Shown here: positions 1-10,583 of the stretch, one piece after another
Position numbering within the stretch: the first letter of the stretch is position 1
Layout of the letters: the number at the start of each line of letters is the position of its first letter
Assembly: GCA_016177735.1 (NCBI GenBank)
Contig: JACOUS010000003.1
Location: forward strand, 80,883-144,882
Direction: 5' to 3'
Length of the DNA: 64,000 nt
Source: Ignavibacteriales bacterium
GTDB taxonomy: Bacteria > Bacteroidota > Ignavibacteria > Ignavibacteriales > Melioribacteraceae
The notes under the pieces: model-generated
What the model was told of the DNA's origin: nothing
The model's input: only the letters and a program-made list of their open reading frames with translations
Databases searched by the model: none
Program-made: the position numbers and the translations under genes

Positions 1-1
1 T

Positions 2-202
2 TCACTTGTTGAGTTGAACATTTATAATGTGCAAGGCGAACTTGTTAAAAAATTATTCAAAGGAGAACTGCAATCCGGCAATTACTGGCTGCGGTGGGAC
101 GGCAGTAATGATTACAATCAGATTGTTAGCAGCGGCGTCTATTTTTATGAACTTCGCGCCGGAACTTCACACGCGGTGGGCAAGATGAATTTGGTGAAGT
201 GA
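2..202 (+). CDS. C-terminal end of a T9SS type A sorting-domain protein (partial)
   Basis: The reading frame is open from the window edge, so only the last ~66 residues are seen. They form the C-terminal sorting domain typical of type IX secretion cargo: an N-I-Y-N-V-Q-G-E-L-V strand, then GNYWLRWDG, then SGVYFYEL and a terminal KMNLVK strand. This immunoglobulin-like domain directs export across the outer membrane and is usually removed at the surface. The function of the missing body cannot be seen. The next gene, 17 nt downstream, carries the same kind of domain. Confidence 0.85.
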   Translation, partial: SLVELNIYNVQGELVKKLFKGELQSGNYWLRWDGSNDYNQIVSSGVYFYELRAGTSHAVGKMNLVK

Positions 203-219
203 AAATTTTTAATGCGTAA

Positions 220-1659
220 ATGAAAAAAATAATCATAATAATTTTCATGATTCTAAACTTTTGCAATAATGCATTTGCACAAGTAACGGAAAGAAAAGGG
301 AATCTTTTGCGGATTGATTTTACAAAACCGGAAATTGATCTTTGCGACACATTGTGGAGTTGGTTCGATAAAAGGGAAGCTAACACATGGTATTCCGATT
401 ACGCCAGAAGGATTTTAAATCGCGACGGAGTAGGGTATATTTTTGGTTATGAAAGCGAATTTAACGACTACATAAATTATGCTAATCATGAGTCTTACTA
501 TTTTTATAATAGTAGTACTCAAACAAAGAAAACTTACTTTGGTCTAGGTTTTCCGACTGATATAATTTGGGAACCTTACACATCAATTTATGATAAGCTG
601 TATCTAGTTAATGAAGGTATGTGGTTTCTTTTCGGAGTTTCAGGGAACTGTTTTATTGATTACGCAGATTCTGTTCACTACTTCTCATGGTATTCAAATA
701 ACAAACCGTTTTTTACCGACATTATCGGTAAGGTTAATAACAATTACTTGCTTGCCGTGAAAGCAGATTCTGCTTTCCCGCCATCTTATGATTATTATAT
801 CGCTGATTTGTCCAACTCACCAAATGTAGAATTTCTTACCAAAGTTAAACTGGATTACGAATATGATTACTATCATTTACCGGTAAGAATTCAGCAGATA
901 AATGATAGTCTATTTTTAATGACTAATGAAAGTTCTTCCAGCATATTTCTTGCTGAACTAAAGGATACATCATTGACGCCGCTAAAAGAACTTAAATATA
1001 ATTTTGCCTCGGATTGGTTCGTTGAAAATAATGACATCTATTTTTCAAGCGGCAAGCATTTAATTAAAGAAGAATTTGATTTGGTATCGCAATCATTTAC
1101 AAATCAAGAAATTTTATACTCAGACATAAAAGGAAGTTTCTCTTTCGATTATCAATACTTGGTAATGCTGACTACTGACTCGCTGATCGTATTTGACTAC
1201 AAGCAGAAAGAATTAAAAAACTGTTATGACTTAAATAATATTAAGCATCTTGATGCATTTATTTTGAATGCGTCTTTTGTTTATCTGCAGCAAATAAAAA
1301 CAATCACTGATCTAGAAGATCAAAACAAATTACCCGAACAATTTTCTCTTTCGCAGAATTACCCGAATCCGTTCAACCCATCAACAACGATTGAGTACAC
1401 GATACCCAACGTAGAGACGGGATATATCCCGTCTCTACAGCATGTTACGTTAAAAATTTACGACATTCTTGGTAGAGAAGTAGCAACACTTGTGAACGAA
1501 GAACAATTACCGGGGAAATATGTTGTGCGTTTTGATGTAACACAGATTTCAAATATGCGTTATGATTTACCATCCGGGATATATTTTTACACATTAAGAG
1601 TTGATGATTCTTCGCTTCGCTCAGAATTACAGACACGAAAAATGGTGTTAACAAAATAA
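220..1659 (+). CDS. T9SS type A sorting-domain secreted protein with repeat-encoded inserts
   Basis: 479 aa. A Sec signal peptide (about residues 1-20, ending NAFAQ) is followed by a ~350-residue body rich in aromatic and Asp residues with no recognised domain, perhaps a beta-propeller-like repeat. A type IX sorting domain follows from about residue 372, with the linker SQNYPNPFNPSTTIEY and then KIYDILGREVATLV, SGIYFYTLRV and a final KMVLTK. Two DNA repeats have been absorbed in frame: a perfect 28-nt palindrome encodes about residues 398-407, and a second repeat encodes about residues 463-471 (DSSLRSEL). Both sit between conserved strands. The product should be surface-exposed or released; its substrate is unknown. 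Confidence 0.85.
   Translation: MKKIIIIIFMILNFCNNAFAQVTERKGNLLRIDFTKPEIDLCDTLWSWFDKREANTWYSDYARRILNRDGVGYIFGYESEFNDYINYANHESYYFYNSSTQTKKTYFGLGFPTDIIWEPYTSIYDKLYLVNEGMWFLFGVSGNCFIDYADSVHYFSWYSNNKPFFTDIIGKVNNNYLLAVKADSAFPPSYDYYIADLSNSPNVEFLTKVKLDYEYDYYHLPVRIQQINDSLFLMTNESSSSIFLAELKDTSLTPLKELKYNFASDWFVENNDIYFSSGKHLIKEEFDLVSQSFTNQEILYSDIKGSFSFDYQYLVMLTTDSLIVFDYKQKELKNCYDLNNIKHLDAFILNASFVYLQQIKTITDLEDQNKLPEQFSLSQNYPNPFNPSTTIEYTIPNVETGYIPSLQHVTLKIYDILGREVATLVNEEQLPGKYVVRFDVTQISNMRYDLPSGIYFYTLRVDDSSLRSELQTRKMVLTK
1411..1438. repeat. Palindromic repeat family A, copy 1 (inside coding sequence)
   Basis: Perfect 28-nt palindrome with arms GTAGAGACGGGATA and its complement. It lies in frame inside the sorting domain of the secreted protein. 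Related copies with the same GTAGAGACG ends lie at 37680-37707, 53136-53161 and 53337-53363. Confidence 0.85.
1606..1630. repeat. Dispersed repeat family B (inside coding sequence)
   Basis: The segment beginning GATTCTTCGCTTCGCTCAG is identical over 24 nt, in inverted orientation, to 62481-62504 just after sufT. It is related to the GATTCTTCGTCC hairpins of the suf region. Here it is translated as part of the sorting domain. Confidence 0.75.
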
Positions 1660-1763
1660 CACCAGACAAACTTTCAAGATCGAAAATCATTCCCTATTAA
1701 TTCTCGCCGTTTATTAATAATTTCGCATCAGAAATTAAATCCATTCTGTTTCAGGAGGTTTGA

Positions 1764-3146
1764 ATGATTAGTCTTCTCGTAAAACCTGAAATCATCGAGT
1801 TGATTCACAATAGACAATTCACCGATCTCAAAGAAATTCTTATAGATTGGACTCCGACTGATATTGCCGATCTTGTTTTGTCTCTTTCGGATGAAGAGCA
1901 GTTTCTGCTTTTCAGACTGCTGCCGAAAGAACTTGCTGCGGATGTTTTTGAATATCTCGATTTCGATACTCAATTGATTCTCTTTCGCTCGATGAGCGGT
2001 GAAAAAATTTCGGAAATATTAAACGAGATGTCTCCCGATGATCGTACGGCTTTGTTCGAAGAGATGCCGCCGAATGCCATCAAACAAATGATGGAATATC
2101 TCACTGCCGACGAAAGGAAAGTTGCATTGCAATTGCTCGGTTATCCTGAAAACAGTGTCGGCAGATTGATGACACCCGACTACATTGCAATCAAAGAAAA
2201 CTGGTCTGTTCAGGAAACACTCGATTATATCCGCCAATACGGTCAGGACAAAGAAACGCTCAACGTTATTTATGTTGTTGACGACAACAGAAAATTAATT
2301 GACGATATTAGAATCAGAGAATTTCTACTTGCCCCTCTTGACACTGTTGTTTCCGATTTGATGGACGGCAATTATATTTCTTTGAAAGTTAATGACGATC
2401 AGGAAGCGGCAATTGAATTATTCAAGAAGTATGATCGAGTTGCTATTCCGGTTACAGACAGCTCCGGCGTGCTTGTCGGCATTATAACTGTCGATGACGT
2501 TTTAGATATAGTTGAAGAAGAAACTACCGAAGACATTCATAAGATTGCCGGTATTCAGGCACTTGAAGACAGTTACACATCAACATCGATTTTTCAAATG
2601 ATAAAAAAGAGAGCCGGCTGGCTCAGTATATTATTTGTAAGTGAAATGTTCACGGCAACTGCGATGGGATATTTTGAAAGAGAGATAGCGCAAGCAGTTG
2701 TTCTCGCATTGTTTGTGCCGATGATAATTTCGAGCGGCGGCAATTCAGGCTCGCAAGCATCAACATTAATCATCCGCTCGCTCGCACTCGGTGAAATTAG
2801 TTTGAAAGATTGGTTCTATGTTTTCAGACGCGAGATTTTTTCCGGCTTGCTGCTCGGATTAATTTTAGCGGCAATCGGATTTTTACGAATTTCAATCTGG
2901 CAGATGGCAGATTCAACTTACGGAAGCGACTGGCTGCTGGTTGCGGCAACTGTTTCTATTTCATTGATTGGTGTTGTTACATGGGGAAGTTTAATGGGTT
3001 CGATGCTTCCGTTCATTTTGAAAAAACTCGGATTTGATCCGGCAACTTCATCCGCGCCTTTCGTTGCAACTTTAGTGGATGTTACCGGAATAGTAATTTA
3101 TTTTACGGCGGCACATTTTATTTTGATTCGCGTTTTGTTGAAATAA
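1764..3146 (+). CDS. mgtE: Magnesium transporter MgtE
   Basis: 460 aa, the usual MgtE length. The cytoplasmic N-domain of helical repeats (about residues 20-125, with DLVLSLSDEEQ and LLPKELAADVFEYL) is followed by a CBS pair (about 130-255, with GRLMTPDYIAI and VLVGIITVDDVLDIVEEE). A membrane part with about five TM helices follows (about 280-460) and contains the signature around SSGGNSGSQASTLIIRSLALGE. In the family, Mg2+ bound between the cytoplasmic domains closes the pore. The start is an ATG after a clear GGAGG box. A 234-aa conserved-looking gene follows 21 nt downstream and may be cotranscribed. Confidence 0.95.
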   Translation: MISLLVKPEIIELIHNRQFTDLKEILIDWTPTDIADLVLSLSDEEQFLLFRLLPKELAADVFEYLDFDTQLILFRSMSGEKISEILNEMSPDDRTALFEEMPPNAIKQMMEYLTADERKVALQLLGYPENSVGRLMTPDYIAIKENWSVQETLDYIRQYGQDKETLNVIYVVDDNRKLIDDIRIREFLLAPLDTVVSDLMDGNYISLKVNDDQEAAIELFKKYDRVAIPVTDSSGVLVGIITVDDVLDIVEEETTEDIHKIAGIQALEDSYTSTSIFQMIKKRAGWLSILFVSEMFTATAMGYFEREIAQAVVLALFVPMIISSGGNSGSQASTLIIRSLALGEISLKDWFYVFRREIFSGLLLGLILAAIGFLRISIWQMADSTYGSDWLLVAATVSISLIGVVTWGSLMGSMLPFILKKLGFDPATSSAPFVATLVDVTGIVIYFTAAHFILIRVLLK

Positions 3147-3167
3147 CAACTAATCATCGGTGAGTAA

Positions 3168-3872
3168 ATGAGTTCGGAACAATTTGATCTGTTTTTAATT
3201 TTGCTGAGATTAAAATCTTATCTCGTAAGTTTGATTGATAATCCGACAGCCGCGGAAGATTATTCTTACACGGAAGAATTTTTGGAAAGAAAATATCCGG
3301 AAAGAAAAGAAGAAATATTGGAATTGCTCGTCAATTATAATATTCAAAGTGATGCCGAAATTGCGTTCAACGAAAAGATCCATTACAAATTCAGAGATAT
3401 GGTTCGCGGCAGAGAAAAAGCTTCCGGGTTAACAAACATTTTGGAAAAATTTCATATCGATAATATTGAAAACACTGTGCGTGAGAAAGCTTTTGAAGAA
3501 CTCAAATCGGCGCGAGAACAAAAACTTAAAGAGATTGTCAGTGTACTGCTTCAATTAGCTCGGGTGTGGACTCAAAGAAGCGGGCTCGAAGAAAATGTAG
3601 ATAATTTTTTACTTCTCGAAGAAGAAGATGTTATTCGTCCCGAAGAAGAAAAAGAACTCGGCAAACTCGATTCCGATACGATGATTTCATACAAAACGAT
3701 TTCGAAACTGACCGAACTTTACCTTGAACAATTGATCGAATATTACTTCAGATTTGGCGGAGATATCGAATTATCAGGTTTCATCAAAGAGCTTGATGAA
3801 TTCAAAGAAATTGTAAAAGCTAAATACAACGAGTTGTTTAAAAAATCCGGTTTGGATCCACAGAAAATTTAA
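3168..3872 (+). CDS. Hypothetical acidic helical protein
   Basis: 234 aa, not recognised. It is soluble, strongly charged (Glu/Lys-rich) and predicted all-helical, with no signal peptide or membrane segment. The overall pattern (FDLFLILLRLKSYLVSLIDNP at the start, a Glu-rich central linker, then two helices) is a little like helical scaffold proteins such as ScpA, but no ScpA motif is present, so I do not assign it. It begins 21 nt after mgtE, which suggests cotranscription. Confidence 0.7.
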   Translation: MSSEQFDLFLILLRLKSYLVSLIDNPTAAEDYSYTEEFLERKYPERKEEILELLVNYNIQSDAEIAFNEKIHYKFRDMVRGREKASGLTNILEKFHIDNIENTVREKAFEELKSAREQKLKEIVSVLLQLARVWTQRSGLEENVDNFLLLEEEDVIRPEEEKELGKLDSDTMISYKTISKLTELYLEQLIEYYFRFGGDIELSGFIKELDEFKEIVKAKYNELFKKSGLDPQKI

Positions 3873-4050
3873 TAACTGCAAGTCATATTATCCTTAGTCA
3901 TGCCAGCCAACAAACGGCGGGTAAACTCTTGTTCATAATCTTGATCAAGAAAGGACAAAACTAAAATCATGAGCAACGCAAAAAACTGAATTCACGAAGA
4001 AAACATTTTTCAAATTGTGCTGTGGAAGATGAAAAGCTAAAAAAAAAAAT

Positions 4051-4329
4051 TCAGCTTTCGAAGCTCTTCCGCCAGCTTCTCATTAAAAATCCGGTAATAA
4101 TTAACGCAATACCAATTAGTGCAACTTTTACGTACGGATCGGGATAGTAGTAGTAACCACCAATTGCTACGGGCACATTTTGAATCTCAAGAGTATTCAA
4201 GCCTTCGCCGCGTACAACTTCTACTTTGTAATTAAAATGAAAGAGTGCGTATGCAAGTATAACACTGCCTTGCACAAAACAAACAATATCAACAAGTGCA
4301 AATACAAGAACCGACATTAATCTTTTCAT
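4051..4329 (-). CDS. Small membrane protein, hypothetical
   Basis: 92 aa with two hydrophobic segments, one at the N-terminus (about residues 5-30) and one near the C-terminus (about 68-85), joined by a short loop of ~35 residues that contains YYYYPDPY. It ends in a basic tail (RSWRKSFES), so an inner-membrane protein with both ends in the cytoplasm is likely. No family was recognised. The ATG follows AAGGAACTAAAA, a usable ribosome-binding site. It stands alone on the minus strand. Confidence 0.6.
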   Translation of the reverse strand: MKRLMSVLVFALVDIVCFVQGSVILAYALFHFNYKVEVVRGEGLNTLEIQNVPVAIGGYYYYPDPYVKVALIGIALIITGFLMRSWRKSFES

Positions 4330-4514
4330 TTTTAGTTCCTTATAATGTGTAACACAAAAGAACTTGCTTGCTCATTTGTAAGAAAAATTTTTTGAATTCA
4401 GAGATGATCAAAATCTCCTTTCAGTCTGCTGGGATTAGGAGATGTTTTTTTGCCCTCGCAGATTAATCAAATTCTTCCAACTCCCAATTCCATTTTACAT
4501 CTTGCAGTATTTTG

Positions 4515-4588
4515 TACCCCGGAGAGGATTCGAACCTCCGACCTACGGTTTAGGAAACCGACGCTCTATCCTACTGAGCTACCGGGGC
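4515..4588 (-). tRNA. tRNA-Arg (anticodon CCT)
   Basis: On the minus strand the sequence folds as a 74-nt cloverleaf: acceptor GCCCCGG paired with CCGGGGT, D-arm GCTC..GAGC, an anticodon loop with CCT flanked by GTTT and AAAC, and a T-arm containing GGTTCGAATCC. The discriminator base is A and CCA is not encoded. The anticodon CCT reads AGG (Arg). Confidence 0.95.
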
Positions 4589-4649
4589 GTTTTTAAAATT
4601 AATTTACGGAAGAAATATAAAAATTCGGTTTTGCGTACACAACAAAATA

Positions 4650-4991
4650 CTAATGAGTGTATTTGATAATCTCTGCACGTTCAATTGTAATCAATCCGCC
4701 GCATTGTGCTTCGTTAAAAATTGATTCGACTGCGGGAATAAATTTTTCGATCTTTTCAATCTCGTCAACAATTTCAATTATGAGCGGCAAGTCTTCGGAG
4801 AGCCGTAAAATTTTTGACGAGTGAATTCTGCTTCTTCCACCGTATCCCATAATTCCTCTAAAAACAGTTGCGCCGGCAAGTCCTTCTTTGCGCGCTTCCA
4901 TTACTATTCTTTCGTAAACGTTGATCGAATTAATCTTATCTGATTCTCCCAAAAAAATCCTGAGCAGTTTTGCTTCCCCTTTAATTTCCAT
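4650..4991 (-). CDS. DUF190 family protein (CrcB-associated)
   Basis: 113 aa, a typical DUF190 protein: KLLRIFLGESDK near the start, then VYERIVMEARKEGLAGATVFRGIMGYGG, then DLPLIIEIVDEIEKIEKF and a final strand. The fold is ferredoxin-like and resembles PII signalling proteins. It lies 13 nt downstream of crcB on the same strand. In many genomes DUF190 and crcB are paired in fluoride-resistance operons, and a role in that module is inferred from this. The biochemical role is unproven. Confidence 0.9.
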   Translation of the reverse strand: MEIKGEAKLLRIFLGESDKINSINVYERIVMEARKEGLAGATVFRGIMGYGGRSRIHSSKILRLSEDLPLIIEIVDEIEKIEKFIPAVESIFNEAQCGGLITIERAEIIKYTH

Positions 4992-5004
4992 TTTCAGTCT
5001 CCGT

Positions 5005-5376
5005 TTATTTTTGTGAGAGCAATGACGCGATATACACAGCAGTCAAACACAAAATTACATTTAACAAAATGTTCAACAATGCAAAAAAGAATTCCGAGTG
5101 ACGCAGCAGATTCACCGTTTCAAAAGAGAAAGTAGAAAAAGTTGTAAAGCCTCCGCAGAAACCGATTGTAAGAAAAATTTTCATTTGATGCGAAAGCATC
5201 TGCCGGCTGTCTAAAAAGAATATTATTAACCCGAGAAGAAAGCTTCCCAAAACATTTACGCTTAACGTTCCGTACGGAAAAGATGCCGGTAAAAATTTAT
5301 GAACAAAACCGGAAAGCCAGTATCTTAAAGCACCTCCGATTGCGGCGCCGAGTGAAACGATCAAATAATTAATCAT
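5005..5376 (-). CDS. crcB: Fluoride ion channel CrcB/Fluc
   Basis: 123 aa, full length. Four TM helices are expected. The family signatures are present: GGALRYWLSG at the start, YGTLSVNVLGSFLLGL, and GFCGGFTTFSTFSFET, which carries the Na+-binding and phenylalanine-box region. CrcB works as an antiparallel dimer that lets cytoplasmic fluoride leave the cell. The leader upstream of 5376 was checked for a fluoride riboswitch and none could be recognised. Confidence 0.95.
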   Translation of the reverse strand: MINYLIVSLGAAIGGALRYWLSGFVHKFLPASFPYGTLSVNVLGSFLLGLIIFFLDSRQMLSHQMKIFLTIGFCGGFTTFSTFSFETVNLLRHSEFFFALLNILLNVILCLTAVYIASLLSQK

Positions 5377-5516
5377 AGATAATATATCCTGTAGTTTTAT
5401 TAGAATACTGCTGCGCGGCTAAACATAAAAAAAATTCAATAAATAATTCCATATGAATTCATCCTATTTTACTAAATTTGCGGAAGTGAATTATGAACCC
5501 AAGATAAAATAAATAG

Positions 5517-6818
<1,302 letters not shown>

Positions 6819-6840
6819 TAGATTGAAATAAACAACAAAC

Positions 6841-6869
6841 AAAAGGGCGCCTTCAACGGGCGCTTTTTT
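6841..6869 (+). terminator. Rho-independent terminator after enolase
   Basis: Hairpin with core GCGCC / GGCGC, seven-base loop, flanked by A-rich and T-rich arms and ending in six T residues. Confidence 0.85.
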
Positions 6870-6902
6870 GTCTCTAACATTATTAATCTCTTTGAGGTGT
6901 TT

Positions 6903-8285
6903 ATGCCCAAACAGACAGTCCAATCAATCAACTCTCTCATCAAGAAAAACAAAATTGAAGTTATCGATTTAAAAGCTATTGACCTTTCAGGCAGACTGCA
7001 CCATATTTCATTACCGGTGAACGACAACATAATTGCAAAACTTGTGAAAGAAGGCGTCGGGTTCGACGGCTCGAGTTACGGATTTAGAAAAGTTGAAAAC
7101 AGCGATATGATTTTGATTCCCGATCTCGATACTGCGGTTGTTGATCTTTTCAGAGAAGCACCGGCGTTAAGTTTTTATTCGAATATTATTTTGACTGACG
7201 GCGAGCGTGCACGTTTTTCGCAAGACGGGAGGCATCTTGCCAAACAAGCAGAACAATTATTGAAACAAACAACCGGAGCCGATAAAAGCTGGTGGGGACC
7301 CGAATTTGAATTTTATATTTTCTCCGATGTCGTTTACGATACGAGAACTTCGACTTCATTCTACAAAGTTGAACATGCCGAAGAATTTTACAAGCGAGCT
7401 TATCATGCCGCAAATCCGTTTGATATTTATGATGATTTTAGAGACGAAGCTTGCAAACTTTTACAGCAGTTCGGCATTAATGTAAAGTATCATCACCACG
7501 AAGTTGGCGAAAGAGGACAGCAAGAAATAGAAACATATTTTACTGATCTTTTAACAACTGCAGATAATATTATTACAGCGAAGTACGCGCTCTTCAATTT
7601 TGCACGGCAGAAAAATTTATTTATTACTTTTATGCCGAAGCCGATGTACCAGCAAGCCGGCAACGGGCTGCATCTTCATTTATTTTTAACAAAGAACGGA
7701 AAGAATGCTTTTTACAAAAAAGGCGCATACGGAAATATGAATCAGCTTGGTTTATATTTTATCGGTGGAATGTTGAAACATGCACCGGCACTTTCTGCAT
7801 TTACAAATCCGAGTACGAATTCGTATAAAAGATTAGTGCCCGGTTTTGAAGCTCCGGTTGCTTTAACATACGGACAAGGAAACCGCGCATCGGCAATCAG
7901 AATTCCGAAATATGTTTCGAATCCCGAAGAGACGCGTTTTGAATACCGCCCGCCCGATGCAACAATTAATCCGTACTTATGTTTATCTGCAATGCTGCTT
8001 GCCGGCATAGACGGTGTTGTGAATAAAATTGATCCGGTTAAAGAAGGATACGGACCATATGATAAAAATTTTCTTGATGACGACGGCAAAGATAAAATAC
8101 CAATGCTGCCGCGGACTTTAGCAGAAGCACTCGATGCTCTTGAACTTGATCATGATTTCTTGAAACGAGGAAATATTTTTACCGATGAATTGCTCGATCA
8201 ATGGGTGAAAGTGAAAACCGAAGAGATTCAGGCAATCGGCACAATGCCGCATCCGTTTGAATACAAAATGTATTTCAGTTTATAA
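6903..8285 (+). CDS. glnA: Glutamine synthetase family protein (type I-like)
   Basis: 460 aa from the ATG at 6903, which follows GAGGTG; an upstream in-frame GTG at 6897 is less likely. It catalyses ATP-dependent amidation of glutamate. Seen: FDGSSYGFRKVENSDM, WWGPEFEFYIF (metal Glu), the KYHHHEVGERGQQEIE region, FMPKPMYQQAGNGLHLHLFL, GRGNRASAIRIP-like binding (YGQGNRASAIRIP) and RFEYRPPDATINPY. No adenylylation site of the KNLYDLP type is visible, as in GSI-alpha enzymes. It has its own spacing from eno and is followed by an exporter gene after 45 nt. Confidence 0.92.
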   Translation: MPKQTVQSINSLIKKNKIEVIDLKAIDLSGRLHHISLPVNDNIIAKLVKEGVGFDGSSYGFRKVENSDMILIPDLDTAVVDLFREAPALSFYSNIILTDGERARFSQDGRHLAKQAEQLLKQTTGADKSWWGPEFEFYIFSDVVYDTRTSTSFYKVEHAEEFYKRAYHAANPFDIYDDFRDEACKLLQQFGINVKYHHHEVGERGQQEIETYFTDLLTTADNIITAKYALFNFARQKNLFITFMPKPMYQQAGNGLHLHLFLTKNGKNAFYKKGAYGNMNQLGLYFIGGMLKHAPALSAFTNPSTNSYKRLVPGFEAPVALTYGQGNRASAIRIPKYVSNPEETRFEYRPPDATINPYLCLSAMLLAGIDGVVNKIDPVKEGYGPYDKNFLDDDGKDKIPMLPRTLAEALDALELDHDFLKRGNIFTDELLDQWVKVKTEEIQAIGTMPHPFEYKMYFSL

Positions 8286-8330
8286 CTGGAGTTACACAAG
8301 TTTTATTTTTTAATAAGAAAGAAAAAATCT

Positions 8331-9221
8331 ATGCCGTATATAGGTGAAATCGCCGCATTAATTACAGCACTTTTGTGGTCGGGCACTTCGATTGCTTTTG
8401 CAGAAGCATCCAAACGTGTTGGACCAATGTACGTAAATGTAACACGAATGTTTTTTGCGGTTGTTTATCTCGCAATTACCATCGCTGTAATTGCAGCACC
8501 GCTTGATTTATCGTTAACTCAATTTTTAAATCTTGCTGTCAGCGGATTTATCGGATTGGTTGTTGGCGATACATTTTTATTCAAAGCATATCGATTGATC
8601 GGCGCGAGAATCAGCATGCTGGTTATGTCTCTTGCGCCGGCAATTGCCGCTCTGCTTGCTTATTTTTTCTTGAACGAAACTCTTTCACTTCTTGGCATTG
8701 TTGGAATTTTTGTAACCATCTTCGGCGTTGCTCTTGTTGTTCTGCAAAGAAGAGAAGTTCCTACTTCGGATTATAAGATTGATTACACCGGAATTTTTTA
8801 TGCGTTCATCGGTGCGGTCGGGCAAGGAGTTGGATTGATCTTTGCAAAGTTTGCAATCAACGAAAGCGAGATCAATGCATTCAGCGCAACACTCACAAGA
8901 ATTTTATCGGCGTTGATAATAATTTATCCACTCGTGAAGATGACAAATCGCTACAACAATCCCGTTAAAGTTTTCAAGGAAAACAAAAAGGGATTAATCT
9001 ACACGCTCGTTGGATCGATCATCGGTCCGTATCTCGGAATTACTTTCAGTCTTATTTCTATCAGCCATACTAAAGTAGGGATTGCATCAACACTGATGGC
9101 AACAGTTCCGATAATGATGCTGCCGCTTGTAAGGTTTTATTACAAAGAAAAACTTTCGTGGCTGTCTATTATTGGTGCATTTGTTGCTGTTGGCGGAGTA
9201 GCAATGTTGTTTATGAGATAA
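8331..9221 (+). CDS. EamA/DMT family transporter
   Basis: 296 aa with about ten hydrophobic helices arranged as two EamA repeats (about residues 4-137 and 150-295). Seen: ALLWSGTSIAFAEASKRVGP at the start, SFIGLVVGDTFLFKAYRLIGAR, and a second-half repeat with SIIGPYLGITFSLISISHTKVGIASTL. Members of this drug/metabolite transporter superfamily export amino acids, nucleotides or other metabolites; the substrate cannot be read from sequence. It ends at a strong bidirectional hairpin shared with the convergent macro-domain gene. Confidence 0.9.
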   Translation: MPYIGEIAALITALLWSGTSIAFAEASKRVGPMYVNVTRMFFAVVYLAITIAVIAAPLDLSLTQFLNLAVSGFIGLVVGDTFLFKAYRLIGARISMLVMSLAPAIAALLAYFFLNETLSLLGIVGIFVTIFGVALVVLQRREVPTSDYKIDYTGIFYAFIGAVGQGVGLIFAKFAINESEINAFSATLTRILSALIIIYPLVKMTNRYNNPVKVFKENKKGLIYTLVGSIIGPYLGITFSLISISHTKVGIASTLMATVPIMMLPLVRFYYKEKLSWLSIIGAFVAVGGVAMLFMR

Positions 9222-9233
9222 ATAATTACAGCG

Positions 9234-9260
9234 TTGTGATCGCAAAGTTTGCGATCACAA
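9234..9260. terminator. Bidirectional hairpin between convergent genes
   Basis: Perfect 13-bp stem (TTGTGATCGCAAA and its complement) with a one-base centre, between the stops of the convergent EamA and macro-domain genes. Confidence 0.7.
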
Positions 9261-9273
9261 CAAGCTAACCATT

Positions 9274-9792
9274 TTAAGAATTATCTCGGGGTATTTTTTT
9301 ATAAACCTCACAATCACTTTTGCTGAAGCACACAAAAATCACTTTCTCAATTGTTGTATCATTCATTAAAAATTTATTAACCGTACTAACGGCAATTTTT
9401 GTTGCACGTTCTATCGGAAAGGAATAAACACCGGTGCTGATTGCCGGGAATGCAACACTCTTAATTTCGTTTTCTGCTGCAAGCCGCAAAGAATTTCTGT
9501 AACAATTTGCAAGCAGATTATCTTCATTGTTGTTTCCTCCGCGCCACACCGGTCCAACAGTGTGAATAACAAATTTAGCCGGTAAATCGTAACCCTTCGT
9601 AATTTTTGCTTCGCCGGTCGGGCATCCACCAAGAGTTCTACATTCTTCCAAAAGTTTTGGTCCGGCGGCGCGGTGAATGGCACCGTCAACACCGCCTCCG
9701 CCAAGCAAAGAAGTGTTTGCCGCGTTCACAATGGCATCCACTTTCAGCTTTGTGATGTCTCCTTGTACGATTTCAATTTTTGTATCGCTCAT
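9274..9792 (-). CDS. Macro-domain protein (O-acetyl-ADP-ribose deacetylase type)
   Basis: 172 aa, a single macro domain of the YmdB/MacroD group. Seen: [22 protein letters not shown], then the glycine-rich [36 protein letters not shown], and the substrate loop [17 protein letters not shown]. Enzymes of this group remove ADP-ribose from proteins or deacetylate O-acetyl-ADP-ribose. It is monocistronic on the minus strand. Confidence 0.92.
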   Translation of the reverse strand: MSDTKIEIVQGDITKLKVDAIVNAANTSLLGGGGVDGAIHRAAGPKLLEECRTLGGCPTGEAKITKGYDLPAKFVIHTVGPVWRGGNNNEDNLLANCYRNSLRLAAENEIKSVAFPAISTGVYSFPIERATKIAVSTVNKFLMNDTTIEKVIFVCFSKSDCEVYKKIPRDNS

Positions 9793-10025
9793 AAATCCCT
9801 CGCATTGTTTGGCAGAGTGTCCTCATTTGATTTCTTAAAATCAGATAAATCGAATTTCCGTGCAACGATTTTTTCTGTGAACATTAAAAAAGGTGTCTTA
9901 ATTTTTTTCAGATTCTCATTGTGATACTCACGGATTTGAGTTTACACTCATTTTTTAGCTCCAATCTGCTTCTTAAGCGGCATCATTATTGCGAATATTG
10001 AGCGATAATAAAAAAGAATTTTACC

Positions 10026-10439
10026 ATGCAGTTAATAGAAATTATAACCGACGTTCTGCTCTACGGCGGCTTTTTATTACTTATAGTCATTCTCGTTTCA
10101 TTCTTCCTTTCAAGAACAAAAAGGGAAGAGCCGGCTGAAATCAAGAGAGTGGTTATTCATCAAAAATTACAAATGCCGCGCGTGATTAATTATGATCAGG
10201 CAATGATCCGGAATCAGGTACCAAATGCACCGCAGATACATTTCATAAATCATCAGAAAGAATTAAAGGTTGTTCGCAAACCTACTGTTACGGAACGGCA
10301 AGCACCGGAAAATATTTATGAGCGTGAACGCGAGAAAACTTCCCCAAGAGTTACTAACGAAAACGGTCAGCGATACACTATTGTTAATGAAGAGCAGCAG
10401 AAGGGAAAGAAAGCGCGCGTAATAAATTTTTATCTATAG
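10026..10439 (+). CDS. Hypothetical membrane-anchored protein
   Basis: 137 aa. One N-terminal TM helix (about residues 5-28, LLYGGFLLLIVILVSFFLS) is followed by a basic, low-complexity cytoplasmic tail rich in Lys, Arg, Glu and Gln. No family was recognised. The length, single anchor and charged tail suggest a small structural or accessory membrane protein. A bidirectional terminator follows at 10491-10530. Confidence 0.6.
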   Translation: MQLIEIITDVLLYGGFLLLIVILVSFFLSRTKREEPAEIKRVVIHQKLQMPRVINYDQAMIRNQVPNAPQIHFINHQKELKVVRKPTVTERQAPENIYEREREKTSPRVTNENGQRYTIVNEEQQKGKKARVINFYL

Positions 10440-10490
10440 TATTTAATATGCCGACCTGAAAATTTTTTTAATGTTTCTTCCATGAAATAA

Positions 10491-10530
10491 AAAATCCCGT
10501 GTACTTTTATTGCACACGGGATTTATTTTT
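10491..10530. terminator. Bidirectional terminator hairpin
   Basis: AAAATCCCGTGT pairs with ACACGGGATTT across an 11-base loop. It is T-rich downstream on both strands and lies between convergent genes. Confidence 0.8.
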
Positions 10531-10583
10531 TGCCGCGACTTTGAAGGCTGCCAAAACCTTCAAGGTTCGGAAGTTCTAAAAAG

